A stretch of 6,377 bases of DNA, taken from JAAYLC01 sp964636665 (lineage in GTDB: Bacteria; Bacteroidota; Bacteroidia; Flavobacteriales; Flavobacteriaceae). Positions 6,323 through 6,377 of this stretch are shown in pieces. Below the pieces are notes generated by a model. The model did no database searches, had not been told where the DNA came from, and saw only the letters and a program-made list of their open reading frames with translations. The stretch is taken from positions 1-6,377 of the forward strand of contig CAZWVT010000079.1 of the NCBI GenBank assembly GCA_964636665.1, written 5' to 3'. The translations under genes were made by a program, and so were the position numbers. Each line of letters opens with the position of its first letter. Position 1 is the first letter of the stretch.

Positions 6323-6377
6323 GGAGAGGTGCCGGAGTGGTAACGGAGCAGATTGCTAATCTGTCGACGGGTAACCG
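6323..6377 (+). tRNA. tRNA-Ser (anticodon GCT), 3' part beyond the window
   Basis: The 55 bases start with the acceptor-stem half GGAGAGG, followed by TG, the D arm (GCCGGAGTGGTAACGGAGC region) and a five-pair anticodon stem (6348-6352 with 6360-6364, including one G-T pair) around loop TTGCTAA. The anticodon GCT at 6355-6357 reads serine codons AGC and AGT. The 5' strand of a long variable arm (CGACGGGTAACCG from 6365) is typical of class II serine tRNAs. The T arm, acceptor 3' strand and CCA are outside the window. Confidence 0.95.

Overview
The window looks like a low-GC chromosome segment from the phylum Bacteroidota, most likely class Flavobacteriia. The support is as follows: AT-rich codon use, A-rich sequence instead of Shine-Dalgarno motifs before start codons, several Bacteroidota-type promoters (TTG about 20 bases before TAnnTTTG), lipoproteins with acidic residues just after the lipidated cysteine, and a TonB-dependent receptor with an N-terminal carboxypeptidase-regulatory-like domain. 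No taxon below class can be named from this sequence alone.

Left part (1-1691): the 5' end of a minus-strand THUMP-type RNA methyltransferase gene runs off the left edge. It is divergent from a two-gene plus-strand unit made of a class I SAM-dependent methyltransferase and a ZIP-family metal transporter, whose reading frames overlap by 4 bases (ATGA). The 60-base divergent gap holds two TAnnTTTG -7 elements on opposite strands, only 3 bases apart. This part looks like ordinary core-genome content.

Middle (1692-6172): after a 172-base gap with a cluster of small inverted repeats and a very good promoter comes a probable three-gene operon: a lipocalin-like surface lipoprotein, a 799-residue TonB-dependent outer-membrane receptor, and a 439-residue lipoprotein that looks like a beta-propeller of the DUF4374 (XusB-like) type. 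The genes are 49 and 3 bases apart and share one strand. The best inference is a nutrient-uptake system in which surface lipoproteins deliver a ligand (possibly a ferric siderophore) to the receptor. The ligand is not shown by the sequence. No inner-membrane reductase (PepSY/XusC type), ABC transporter or regulator gene is present.

Right edge (6173-6377): a 150-base gap carries a second near-ideal promoter with the same spacing and -7 octamer as the operon promoter. It drives a tRNA-Ser (anticodon GCT) gene cut by the window end. No CRISPR array, insertion sequence, transposase or phage gene was seen. The most interesting part is the receptor-lipoprotein operon and its upstream repeats. It is probably a lineage variant of a known type of uptake locus, not a wholly new system.
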